From Marsupella aquatica (taxonomy: Eukaryota > Marchantiophyta), in the NCBI GenBank assembly GCA_973895155.1, contig OZ316892.1, positions 10,788,001-10,852,000 of the forward strand: a stretch of DNA of 64,000 nt, read 5' to 3'. The notes under the pieces are model-generated. The model saw nothing but the letters and a program-made list of their open reading frames with translations. It was not told the DNA's origin and searched no databases. Positions within the stretch are counted from its first letter, which is position 1; each line of letters opens with the position of its first letter. Positions 1-12,629 of this stretch are shown one piece after another. A program made the position numbers and the translations under genes.

Positions 1-2640
1 ACATAGGCATAGTAGACTGTAGAGGGAAAGCTTGCCTAGAAACGCAGGCTATGCAACTGGCCAGAAACCTATTTCTCTGCAGGTGTAGGGTCTGTTTTGT
101 AAAGTCAAGCTTAGCCAGTCTCTCTATCCCACTTGGCAATGGGAGAGTGGCTACACTCGACTGAAGAAAACACAAGTGACAATTCTGCACTTTTAGTGTC
201 CTTAGTTGGCAATGGGTGGGGCCTGTTATTCGTTTCTATTTGTTTATTTTTTGTCAAGAAATACAGATCATCTCCATAGGTTAATATTTCTGTTCAGTTG
301 ACTACTCCATTATTTCCACATTTTCCACATTCACTCCTTTATTTAAAGGGTTTCTTTCTCTTTGGGATCTGTCTCCCCGAATGACACCTTTTTTTTCCAG
401 GCACCCAGTATGGCATCTTTGTTCTTTGCAGGATTTTCGATGTAAGAAATGTGGACTCAACTTAAGATTCAATGATTTTTTATTGTTGCGTAGTTGGTAG
501 TTGTTCAACAACTTTTGGATACTTTTGTGCCCTTTTTCTCAGTAATGGACATAGTTACTGTATTACATGTGAAGTGTCAGAATGGTGTGCAAGAACAATA
601 GCTATTGTGGCAGTGTTTATGTTACCACTAGCTTGTATGCCCAGCGTAATGTTCTCAACGTTGACTACCGTAATCGGGCCGGTTTCCACTTACACCCAAA
701 CTACAGCTGTGCCCCAAGAGTCATTATAGATTGTATTCGTCCTTATCCTAGCTTTTCACTATATATTAGATACATTATCTTGGGCCAGTAATTGTCTTGG
801 CTTACGGGTAAACTGCTGGTTCCTTCAGGCCTGACTCAATTCTGTTTTTGCCATTTACTTGTCATTGATAAGTCCATTCAAAAACAGAAAAACGAAATGG
901 GCATTGAAATATTTCTATAAAATTCATTCACTAGGGGTTCTGAGACGTCAAAACTTGATACACTAACTATTGTTAAGTCTAGAAAAATTATGGACTACCA
1001 AAACTCATAATCCTTAAATTCCCCCCCCCCCCCCCTAAAGAATGGTCATATGCCACTCTAGAGCCTAGGTCTTTATGGCCAAAACTCATCACCCTTAACT
1101 ATGAAAAGCTTTATGTCTATTGATTATGCGCAAATCTCTTACTCCACATTCGTTCGTGTCAGTGTTCATTGTGAGAAAAAGCATCTTCACTTTTGGCAAT
1201 TGGGCTGCAGCCCTGTGGGTCCGGTTCCTCCCTAGTTCTCCACTGGGTGCACTTGTTTTCCTGACATTCTCCTCTTTACTGTGAATAGATATACTCTCAT
1301 CAACCTGGCTATTGGTTTGTTGTTAACATATTTTTCCTTTGAAATTGTGTCTGACGAGATATTCCGATGGATCACTGTAATACGTTACGTGAACAACTAT
1401 GATTGAATATTTTTGACATTTTGGGGCGAAGTGCATTAGTAGCGAGGCTGTCCATATTTGCGGGTTGCTTCCTTAGCCTTGGGCACCTGATATAGATATA
1501 AATACTAAGAATGAGACTGATATTTTGTCTAGCTGGGTTCTGGGGCGGACAGTCTGTGTGCCGAGGTGGAGGTATTGTGTAAAGTCCCCAAGAAGACACA
1601 CTCGTTTCTTCTACACAAACCTTGCCCGAAAGTTATGTTCTACAAAGCTCTTGACACATAAAAAAAGGATGTCATTCTAGTTTGCATGTGGGTAGAGGCT
1701 GGCAGGGGCAGAGAGTCTGGATGAAATAAATGCACTTCCAGGGATTTGCATCGCTCACCTCTTTTGGGGCCAAAAAGTGTTTGGTCTACTAAAATGTCTC
1801 TAGTCTACCTGAGCATTAAATTCATCTTAATGTATGGTAGAAAGCAAATACCCCAAAAAGACGAAGGCATCAATTTCATCTCATCTCACAATGGTAGAAA
1901 AAAGACAGCAGAAAAAGCATCACTTTTTTTTATCCTACCGTGGGAGGAAAAATATGTTTAATTAACTCAAAAAGGACAAACCATCAATTTAATTCATCGC
2001 AGCTACAGTCGACTCTTCCCTAAATACAGATTACTGTCAGGAAGCCAAGCCCGTGCACGTAATGTAGTTTGCATTATGCGATAAACCCACAATTTCATGC
2101 TTGCACTTCATAGTAGACATGATAATTCTTGAGTGCCTTGACCTTCAGGCATTCCCTTTCCCGATGTCCCTTTTCACATTGTCATCTCATCTTCACTTGG
2201 GATTCTAGTGCCATCCTAAGCCATTCAGTGGCCCTCAGATTGTACCTCCTTATTGTAAACCCTTGTCAAGTATAAAAAAACTGCAACACAGCTGACACAA
2301 AATTGGCATGCATTCAAAATTACATATTTTTTCAATTAGTTGAGCCCTCTTTGCACTTATAAGGACCGCAAAAAGTGCAAAATAGCTGGAAAGAAGTGTG
2401 ACGGTCCAGACTCCTTGCAATTAGCCTGGGTGCGCACATTACGTGGAGTGTGCACCACACCAGCATTTGTTTTACTGGAAAATTTGGCTTTCTAGCGGCA
2501 ACATTGGATAGATTCCAACTCTGGACTCTGGAAAAAGTCTTTGCCACTTTTTGTCCAAAATTCTTCACTTAGACAGTTTTCTATCTTTAAACTACGGAGT
2601 TCTGACAGTTACAAATTAATCTAGACAAATTAGATAAAGA
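1..2640. other. Gene-free stretch with a 15-base C tract
   Basis: Both strands carry only short, unrecognised open frames. A run of 15 C lies at 1021-1035. The rest is AT-rich unique-looking sequence with no domain, LTR end or RNA gene that I recognise. Confidence 0.5.
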
Positions 2641-4885
2641 AGATCCTTAGGGTTTCTTTTACACAAGGCGACATTCGCCAAGAAAAAGCCTACGCTGATG
2701 TGCACTTACGGAGAGCCGACTTTACACGAGGTTAACAGGAACATACAAAGAACAAAAGAATACTTTGCCGTCTCTGTACCACACCCTACACAAGAAAACG
2801 ACGCGACAAGTTACGGAGGGAAAGAGAGAGGCGGCCCGACAACAAGAGGCGGGACCGCCGGGTTATCAGGGGCGAATGTCGAGTGTGGGACCGGGCGACT
2901 CAGGGGTCCGAGGCCCGACACGCCGGTCTCGGGATGGCGTGGGCCCGAACACATCGCGGATCCGAGGCCCGACACGCTGGTCCCGGGGGGCCCTGTGACA
3001 CTGAATGACATGTTCCTCCGTTTCGGTGCCCGTCGTGATTTTGTCGTGCGGGTCTGCTCACTGGGGCAAAGGCTGCGCTGTTGAATGCATATCTCATCAG
3101 CAGCAGCAGCAACCCAGCGTCCCAGCAACTAACACCAGTCCTGTCCGAATGCGGTGTTCTGATACGGTGGTACGATTCTCGAGGAGAGAGAGCGGAGATT
3201 ATAATTATTGAGACACGGATTGGAGTCATTTCACCGGGAAAAAAAAAGTGGAAAGGAGATCCGTACCTTTGGAGTGACAGGGAGTACTGGGAGGGATTGG
3301 ACTGGACGACTACTACTAGAGACTTGACGGAGGGATCCGAGACTGGAGTGAGAAAGGGGTGGAAGAGGAGGATAGAGGCGAACGAACTTTCGTTCGACAA
3401 TCGTAGAGAGGGAGAGTGAAGCTTCTGACTAGACTGTGGGGTTTGGAATGAATTGATTGATTATTCAATCTAGAGGAGAGGAGACGACGAGAAAGGAGTT
3501 GGAGATGAAACGGGAGCCGAGTAAAATAGGATTATTGATTGAACGAGAGAGAACGGAGGGGGGACCGTACGACGGTTGGCAAGCGACAGGAGGAGACGGA
3601 GGGATCCGAGACAGGAGCGATTGATTGAGAAATGGGGCTGCAGAAAAAGCAAACAAAGCTTTTCGTTCGGTCGTCGAGAGGGAGGTTTCTAGCTCTGTAG
3701 TATGACTAGTGACTTTCTCGAGGAGACGGGGCAGAGAAACTGAGAACCTGCTGCTGCAGCTTCGATCTGGATTCACGAACGATCAGCTGACCTGTTATGT
3801 TAGTGAGTGAATGATGGATATGGAATGGGGCGGGTCTTGTGATGGCGGCGGGGAAGATGCACGGAGTTGAATGAATTGGTTGGAGAGGAGAGAATGGTTT
3901 TTGTTGGGTGGTGGGTGGGTCGGTATCGTTGATGGTGGTTCCACAGCAATGCGACGTGGTAGATATGTGTGATGACGGACGGAGAAGGAGTCACAATACT
4001 TCAGGCTGCTTCTTGCGAGTGTCGGTCGTCGGTCCTTCACGGGAGGAGTTAAATTCATTCAATAGCTCATTGCGTGGAAGGAAAGGAACGTGGTGCTTGA
4101 TTGATTGATGGGTCGATTGGCCAGAGCCGAAAGGGACTGGACGCGAGCGAGAAGATCGACAATGGATTGTGAAGAAGTTGAGCCATGTTTCGTTATTGTG
4201 GTCAGCCCAATCCATCAGATCACATTGGAGGACAGGAGGTACTCGAAACAGTGGCAGGATGACGGCTCCTCTCAGCACTCGGTTCGCTCTGCGATTGGGG
4301 AGAGCTAGTGAGTCAGTGGGATGAGGAAAATGACTCTGGAATTCGATTGTGGTTGTTGGAGTCTTGGCTTAGGAGTCTTGACGATGTGACAAGATGAAGA
4401 CTTTGAACTGTAGGGTCTCTCGTATTTCCTAGGATAATGGCATAGCCGAAGCCGGACTGGATTCGGGCTAGCCCGAGGAACGTAGAGAGGAACTGTGGGG
4501 AGACACGATAATAGCAAAGGAGAGCTACAGAGATTGACTCTGTCCCCTGAATTTTAGATCGAGCAAGCTTCACCGGGTTGTCAAGAAATGGAACCCGGTT
4601 CCTAGTATTTTCTGCACCGGAAAGAATTTTAATGCCGGATTGTTGTAAATCTCTTGCCTTGCAGAGTGGTCAATCGAGATGCCAGTAGGAGCTTCCTGAA
4701 GTCAAAACCATGTCTACGCACTTGCACTCTGCTCTTCTCTCTGTGGCTGGGCTGCTCCGTCCACCTTCAATGAGCGAAGTAAAGGAAATACCCCGCATTC
4801 TTCCGTCATTCTTCCTGTGTTGACAAAGGTCCATCATTCTCTACTCTCCAGTATAAGTTGAATTTTTCGCCCCCATTCCCACCCA
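2641..4885 (+). promoter_or_regulatory. Upstream region and probable long 5' leader of the STICHEL-like gene
   Basis: The tract is GA-rich on the plus strand from about 3180 to 3760 and becomes mixed before the ATG at 4886. Open frames occur on both strands but overlap each other and show no domain. A 17-base GC-rich sequence starting TCCGAGGCCCG is repeated at 2907-2923 and 2961-2977. The transcription start and any leader intron cannot be placed from sequence alone, so calling this promoter plus 5' leader is an inference from position and composition. Confidence 0.4.
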
Positions 4886-7800
4886 ATGAAACAGGAAACC
4901 GAGCTTTTGAATAGCGTGACCTCCTCCCCCTCAGGTAGACGTCAGGCAAAATCCGACTCCCATCGGTACAGCGTCGGCCACTTGGCTAGCAACAACATCC
5001 ACCTCCGAAATTTATACAACATGCAGAGGCAAAGGGTATTAATTGAAGCTCGGAATTCGTCTGAGCTTCCTCTGATGAAAGAGCTGAATATCCTCAGACG
5101 TGCAAGATCTCTTAGGGACCCCTCCACAAGCCCTGCCTGGAGCAATTCGTCTTTTGGAAGTAGAAGGCTACAAGGGAACATAAAGGAGGGCCGGGAAACG
5201 AAGGTGGGTATCAAGAGTCGGAAAGAGGCGAGAAAGCTGGACTCCAAGAGAGAGAAGCTGGACTTGCGGCCTGGTGGACATCATTGGGTGGGGGAGTTTC
5301 TGGGCGAGGAAGCAGCGGATTTGCAGGTGATGAGTTGCCCAGGGAGTGACCAAAAGGAAAACCGTGTTCTTAAAAGCAATGGATTGAAGGATGGGTATGA
5401 GGGTGCTGTCGATCAACCCAAGCCGAAGGCTTCTAAAGGGAGTGGAAAAAACGGCAGAAGGTTGGAGAAGTCGAGAAGCTATCCTCGGGTTGGAGCCACT
5501 GAAGAGGATGAGCAGCAGCAGCAGTCAAAGGATTCTCAAAGGAGGGAGAGTAGAAATGCGAGAGACCACCAGCAATTAGAGACGGAGGATTTGGTAGATG
5601 GTTTCATTTTAGGAGAACGAATTATGACCGAGGATGAGAGGCTTCAGCGAGGTTCGATCAGAGTGGTGGAGAACAGCTGGGTAGAAGAGCCAGAAAGAAG
5701 GGCCGAGATTGCCAGAAGGGTAATATCCGAGACGACTAGTCGTGATGGGTTACGAACTGACAGTCTTGATATTCGAGTTCCTTCCCCCATATTTACTCCT
5801 AGCGGGTCAGCCGGGTCAGCAGCAGCTTCAGCTCGTGCTCGTCGAGACCATTTGGACTTGTTGGCCGTGATAAATTCTACTAAGCACGAGGGTGAAAGTG
5901 AGGAACCAAACGGCTTCGGTGACAGTGGAGAAGAAGACGACGAGGATGAGGAAGAAGAGGATGAGGAAGAAGAAGAGGAAGAGGACGAACGGGAAGGAGG
6001 CGATGAAGTAGATGTGATAAGTCTTAGGAATGGTCTGAAGCAGGTGTCGTCCTCTTTAAGTTCTCACACTCATTCACCGCTACTCTACCGAGATTCTATG
6101 ACTTTTGTGATGAACGAGCGAAGCACTCCGAGGGGGCGAAGAAAGACTGGAAAAATGTCTACCTCCAGAGACGGGGAACGGAGGCACAGGGAGGGAATTA
6201 ATTTGAGAGTGTCAGGGAAACCTCAGGGGCGTCTGAAGGGGAGAAGAGCTGGATTACGTTCTGGTGTGTCGTCTGCTAGCAATGGAGGTTTATCATATGG
6301 AATGGAAGGGGAATTGGAGGTGTCTAATCTGCCCCGTCATGGGTGTGGAATCCCCTGGTATTGGAGCAAAATGCACAAGTACAGTGGGAAGCGATTTCTG
6401 GACATTGCTGGGAGGAGCCTCGGTTGTGGATACTCGGAGGGGACAAAGAGGAAGGGTGAAACTCGTGCGGATCTTAAGCAGTGCAGGTCCAATTCAATGC
6501 AGGGAGAGTTGGCCCAATGGGATCATCGCACGTTTTCCATTGGAAGTCACTTTGGGGAGAGGAGTTCAAATTGTGAGGACTCAAGCCACCGCTTTGAATT
6601 TCATGATGGTGAAGCGAGTCCAGATGTTCCACGAGCAGATGGTAACCTCCTGACTGCAGAACGCTCTGGCGAGCTGATTTTTGGGTCCACTAGGGAGGAG
6701 TTGAGCGGGGTGCTGGTACCTTCATCTCCGGGGTATGGAGACGAATCACCTGGAATGCCACCCTCCAGTCACGTGGCTTCCGAGGAGCCAAGTCGGAGTC
6801 TGAGCGAAAAGTACAAACCAAGGACGTTCAATGAACTCGTTGGACAAAGCTTGGTGACCAAATCTTTGAGTACCGCCGTCCTCAAGGGGAAAATTGCCCC
6901 ACTTTATTTATTTCAAGGTCCTCGTGGGACTGGAAAATCGTGTACTGCCCGAATCTTTGCGCAGGCCATGAATTGTGTCTCGGACGATGTGAAGATTCCC
7001 AGACCCTGTGGGTTTTGCACTGAGTGTAACAAATCCTCACCAGACGTCATAGAGTTTGATGCAACCACCTACGTTGGAGCTGATAGTGTCAAATCCCTGG
7101 TGGGGAGCATGGTCTCAGCTCCCTCCACTTCTCGCTGCAGAGTGCTCATTATAGATGACTGCGACTGTCTTCCTGCGGAAGCCTGGAACACATTTTTGAA
7201 AGCTCTTGACAAAGCTCCTTGGCACGTCGTTTTCATTTTGATAACCACGGATGCCGACAAAGTGCCCCGTAACGCTCTCTCACGCTGTCAGAAATTCCTC
7301 TTCTCCAAGATCAAGGAGTCCGAAGTCGTGAGCAGGTTGCAAATTCTGGCTGAAATGGAGGGACTGGAGGTGGACGAGTCTGCATTGGCTCTGGTATCTG
7401 CACGAGCCCAGGGGTCCCTTAGAGATGCAGAAACCGTGCTGGATCAGCTGAGCCTGCTGGGGAAAAAGGTCTCGCTGTCGATGGTCCAGGAAATGGTAAT
7501 ATTCTGTCCATCCGTCTCCCTTGTCTACTTTGGATTGCCCTTCCTGGAGAGTATCATTTGGTTGAGCTACCCCCAAAATATGGGAAGGGTTTCGTCATGA
7601 TGAATGTCTTATCTTTCTCATTGGTTTTGCTTACGAATTCTTGAAGGCTATGTGTCCTCTTCTATGGATTTCTTCATTGTGAATCTCTAAAATAACGTCT
7701 GTCTACTTGCGTCCCTACTTACAGGTTGGTCTCGTGCCGGACGAAAAGTTGATCGAGCTCTTAGACTTGGCTATGTCAGCAGAGGCAGTGAGTACTGTAC

Positions 7801-10278
7801 GATGCATGCGTGATCTACTAGATGGCGGAGTGGAACCGTTGGCCCTGGTCTCGCAGCTCGCAACTCTTATTACTGACATTTTAGCAGGAACATATGTAGT
7901 CTCTCGTGAGAGGCGGAACAGGGGCTTTTTCTTTAGACGAAGTTGTGAGTCTGTTTATCCCTCCCTGATTTGAGATTGCACTTGTGACCTACTCACCTGC
8001 ACTTAGATTGGGTTGGTCTTTAGCTATTGTGTGATGGGTACTTTGTAATTTCATGTGTTCTGTTGCTAAAGACGTAAGAGAACGTCTTCTGCTAAGTTCG
8101 TAGCCAGATAACTCCATCGGATTCTAATAATCTGTCGTGTATTTGAGCAGCTAAGAAAGAGGAGGCTGTGAGATTGAGAGGAGCTCTGAAGATATTATCC
8201 GAAGCTGAGAAGCAGCTACGCCTTTCGAGTGATCAACCTACTTGGCTGACAGCAGCCCTACTTCAATTTGCTCCGGACAGATCGTTTCAACCCTCTTCCC
8301 TTGATACCAGTTTAGTCGCCAGCCCTGTTCAGGCGTTCAATGACACCAGCGAAAAGGAAACCGGAGATTCTGTTCAACCATGGACAAGCGAGGAGCTGAT
8401 TCAACCCAAGGCAGAGAACAGTAGAGGAGAGGTTTTGTCAGGGAGGGAGCAGCGTCTATCCTCACTCTACCGCGATAGACGCAAGAAGAAAGGCATAGTG
8501 TCTAGTTATGCAGAAGCAAAGGTACACCCAGCTGAATCGCCTGTGACAAACCAATTTGGTAGCCCCGAAGACCGATTGTCAGGAAGGCCCAGCAATGCAA
8601 AGTCAGATACACCTCTTTTACCAGGAAATCTCGATGGCCTGAACCAGAGGGATTTCACTGTAATGAGTCATCGGAAACTGGAGGAGGTTTGGCAGAGAGT
8701 CTTGCACGGTAGCCGCTCTAACGTGTTGAGGCAACTTCTACAAGGCCAAGGAAAACTATTGTCACTGCTTCAATCTGATGGTAAGTCCGAAACGCAGCTG
8801 ACTTGAGATGTCCAGAAGCAAAAGATTTAGTGAAGTAGCTCATCAATTCAAGTATTCTATAAACTTGTGTTTGCCAACAGTTTATATTATCCATGTTTCG
8901 ACACAAGTACCGTGTTAAAAATCTTATTATTCACTTAGTGTTTTGAAGGCTGACATAGTTTTGGTAGCTTGGGGTCTTTCCCGTTAAGAGTTCGGATTCC
9001 AAGACATGGAGGGCTTTGCTAATTCAGTCGCTAGAGTGTAAAAGTATTTCTCCTTTCTTTATGTCGGGGAGATGGGGACTGATCGATTGTTCTGGGTTGA
9101 TCAATTCAGCTTTTGCAGTAGCACATGTGGAGTTCAGACATCCTGAACACAAAGCCCGGGCTGAGAGATCTCGGTCACGAATCTGCAATGCGTTTCAAAT
9201 GGCTCTAGGCTGCCCTGTCGAACTGCAGATTTCATTAGCTTGCATGCCTGGTGAACAGCAATCAGGCTTCACCAGCTTCGAGGATCACACGCCGATAGCT
9301 GATGGTTGGCAAAAGGAGAAGGCAAAAGTCGTGATTGCAACACCGGATAGAAGGTCGTATGACATGAAGACCGTGCAAAATCGCAGGAGGCAAAGAGGTA
9401 CACGAGTTCAACGGCATGTAGAAAATCTCGACATCCCTCAGTCACTATACAATGCAGTCATGGGAGACAGCAAGGGCTTTAAGCCAGAAATCCTGCCAGT
9501 AGTAAGCTCTCCCAAATGGGGCAGGGTTGGTGAAGTAGAACATGCTGAAAGGCCTCGGGAAACGAGGACTTACGCACTTCCGTTGCCACAAGACCTTCGC
9601 CAAATGGATAACCCACGGATGAGACAAGGACTCGCTTTCGCCTCTAGAACAAATCCAGTAAAGATGCCACTCAGAACAGCAATTCACCAATTTGAAGATG
9701 TGTCTCCAACTCAAGATCTTACCACAGATGTCAGGTGTGGCTCCAACGCAAGAAGAAAGAGCGGAAAATTCGGTGTGAGCAGTGGACGTACGGCGAGTCT
9801 AGAACGCGAGGATTCGTAAGTAGTATCTCTTAAGAATTTTCCTGACTCGTGACATGTCCATAAGTCGCCGCTAGATAACCTGGTTTTGCACTTCCGTATT
9901 TTGCAAGATTTTGAAAGTTTACTTCAATCCTGATGCCTATCTTGAGCATCACCTGAGATTGCATGGTGCTCTGGGAGATTTGTTCGCATCTGTAAATGAA
10001 GACCGGTGCATTTCCGTCGTGAAGTCATTGACCCTACCCTTGCATCGTTATCTGGCGAATTTCGTTTCTGCTTGTTGGATTTGTTTGAAGCACAGGCATG
10101 TGCATTATTGCATTTTCTCAGATCAGAAAGCTTACAAAATGTGTTCCCCTCCTCAACATTCAGGAGGTTGGAATCTCGTCTCAATCCGTCTCAAAACGAA
10201 TATCGTCTTCTTTGTTGGAGAGTGCAGAAATTGGATGAAGAGAAGGTGGGCACCGTTTTGCATATTACTGCAGGCTAA
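4886..10278 (+). CDS. STICHEL-like protein, DnaX (DNA polymerase III gamma/tau)-type AAA+ domain
   Basis: Five coding exons join in phase: 4886-7495, 7725-7944, 8151-8780, 9110-9815 and 10164-10278, giving 1426 aa. From the N-terminus there is a basic region resembling the plant STICHEL start (ILRRARSLRDPSTS), an acidic run at residues 349-374 and the plant-specific motif HGCGIPWYWSK at 485-495. The AAA+ core starts near 641, with Walker A GPRGTGKS at 678-685. Zinc-type cysteines are at 697, 708, 711 and 714, followed by a Walker B-like IIDDCDCL near 755 and an SRC arginine-finger motif. Exon 2 carries the family block VGLVPDEKL and exon 5 ends with RLLCWR. In Arabidopsis STICHEL controls trichome branch number; bacterial DnaX loads the clamp, but such a role is not shown for the plant family. 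The exon 5 stop at 10276-10278 is chosen because a further intron there would be only 28 bases. Confidence 0.9.
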
Positions 10279-12002
10279 GGTCGAAAGCTTGTTAAGTTTG
10301 TCCTTTCTGTTATTGCACTTGCAAGCGTCGTTGACGATTGGGTTCCTTCAGAAAGGCTAGAGCTCATATTCAATTGTTGCCCCATGAAATGTTGTGTGAC
10401 ATCTCATTTGGGATTCTTTTCTGTTTTGCCATCCGGCAACTTTGAGCTTTACGAAGCCAAGCTTGGGAGCCATGTCTGATATTTCTTCTATCCCAGGCAG
10501 TAAAACTGAGGCTGCAGCTATTGACTGAATTCTGCTGGACTGGTTCGTGCAACAGATCAGAGTGCAAAGGCGGAGACGGCAACGACGGGTCAGATTACTA
10601 CTAAAGATTGTGCCTTGTGCAAAATCCAACACTAGAGCTCAGCAACAGCAACCACCCCAATCTCCTCTGGTGTATTGATAGATGGACCGGTTAATCATCG
10701 AGGTCCGAGATCGGGACCTGCTTTATTATTTTGTAATCAAGAGTTCAAACAAGAAATAGCCGACAATTTTGCGGATTATTTGAGAATTTAATACCAGCAG
10801 CGGGGAGACATGTTTTACTTCAAAATTGCACCGCGCATGCACAACAACTGTCAGTTGTTGTTTGTTTTGTCGTGACCCTGTTTCTAGAGAAACGCGATGA
10901 GGCTTCTTTATCCTGAGGCTGTTCGTGACCCACCTGGGCTGACCATCGCAAATGGAATTCACCTGAGTGACTGGTAGGTAGGAACCGCGTTCTTGAAAAC
11001 GTGCCACATGGAAATTTATCGCCGAATTGAATCAACACCCTCCAATCACAGAAACAGTTTTTGGATATCTTAAAAAATAGTGGCATCCTCAGGAAAGGAA
11101 TCTATAGTTGCTGCCGCTCACAACCATCAGAGAAGTGAATGTCGTTTTGTTGTAGCCGTCTATAATTAATTCCCCAAAAAATATCATCCTTTTCGGGAAC
11201 GGTTCTCCACTGGATTGATAGGGACGATTGTATTCGAGCAGTGTCCGAAAGTCCCATTGGCGTAAAATCTTCGATGTTGCCGATATTAGAGGTCGCAATT
11301 AATGGCTTCCGCGACAGGATCATTGCTACTTTTGTAGTCAATGGTAGACATTTAACGAAAAGTTGTAGATACCCCTAAAACCACTGTACTCACAAATAAG
11401 AAAAGTGCGCAAGTCTCAATGAAGCAGGAATTCACGGTGGCCAATGAATAGATTTCGATGAATGTTTCGAGGCAAACAAGAAAAAAGGAGCGCACTGTCC
11501 GAACAGCATTAAGGGTATGCCTTGCCTGGTGGCCAATGAATGGATTTCGATGAATGTTTCGAGGCAAAAAAGAAAAAAGGAGCTCACTTTCCGAACAGCA
11601 TTAAATTAAGGGTATGCCTTACCTGGGGCTGAGGATCCCATCATCACAGGCTAGACCTTTCACGATAACGAACTCCCAGAATGGATCTTCTCCAATCGTC
11701 AGTCTGCTCTTGCTGTTCTTGACAAGATTCTTATCTTCCTGCGAAGTTACTGAAAAACAGAAGGCCATTTCTGCGCGGTCCCGTCTTCCTCAAGGTCATC
11801 TTCATCATTCTAGTGGAATTGAATGCCACACTCCTCGAGCTCATCTTCACCGAAAAAATGAATGAATGGCACGTCCTCCGAGTGTACTTTGCAGGGATGC
11901 ATGGCGCAAGAGATGTACTACTGTAAATGCTTACATTTACGCGAGTTTATTCCTGCCACGTCTGTCGTAGTAGCAATCCGAACATCATCAATTGCCATTA
12001 CT
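10279..12002. other. 3' flank of the STICHEL-like gene and intergenic sequence
   Basis: This holds the unplaced 3' UTR of the STICHEL-like gene and no further recognisable gene. A roughly 92-base tandem duplication lies at 11436-11620 and is listed separately. Confidence 0.5.
11436..11620. repeat. Tandem duplication, about 92-base period, two copies
   Basis: The segment beginning GGTGGCCAATGAAT at 11436 recurs at 11528 with a few substitutions and a short insertion in the second copy. Both copies end in GGGTATGCC. There is no coding content. Confidence 0.85.
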
Positions 12003-12260
12003 CACTTGCTGTTAAATTCAATGTGGCAACAGAGTAATGCCCGGATTGATGAGGCAACGGTCTTGTCACACGAGGGAAGAGTATGAGACACTTACTTAAT
12101 AACTTAATTGATCATCATATATTCATATTCGCACTTGATGTTAAATTCAATGTGGCAACAGAGTAATGCCCGGATTGATGAGGCAACGGTCTTGTCACAC
12201 GAGGGAAGAGTATGAGACACTTACTTAATAACTTAATTGATCATCATATATTCATATTCG
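12003..12260. repeat. Near-perfect tandem duplication, 129-base period
   Basis: Positions 12003-12131 and 12132-12260 are almost identical, with one visible difference near the start (CTTGCTG against CTTGATG). Such identity implies a recent event or an assembly duplication. Confidence 0.9.
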
Positions 12261-12629
12261 TAATCTGGTTTGCACAAATAATCGGCGCCCAGCACCAAAT
12301 TAGACACCAAATTGTTATTTTAGTGTAATTCCATTAAAGCCACCACAAAGGATACACCACGTTTCATCGTTCGTGTTATCACTTCTTGGAAATTGATGAG
12401 TAACATGGCCACGTTTCATATTAATATACATTTCTTGAAATTGTGGAGCAAGTTCTTTTCTTGAAATTGTGAAACAAAATGCCACTAGATCAAAGAAAAA
12501 TGAATGAAACTGAAAAAATTTGAGAAATCTTGGACACTTCGCTCTTTTAAATGGCTAGTGACGGCTAGACATTTCCCTCTTCTATATGGCCAGTGACGGT
12601 TAAGAGTGCAACTATTCACTATTTCTCAT

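Noticed and set aside
2811-3400. Overlapping 105-166-codon frames on the minus strand upstream of the STICHEL-like gene
   Set aside because: Several frames on both strands are open because the tract is GC- and purine-rich. None shows a domain and they overlap the probable leader.
7725-7973. Separate 88-aa gene
   Set aside because: It is exon 2 of the STICHEL-like gene: acceptor at 7724 and donor at 7945 keep phase and the family motif VGLVPDEKL.
10246-10360. A sixth STICHEL exon beginning at 10274
   Set aside because: It would need a 28-base intron, too short for plant splicing; the stop at 10276-10278 is simpler.
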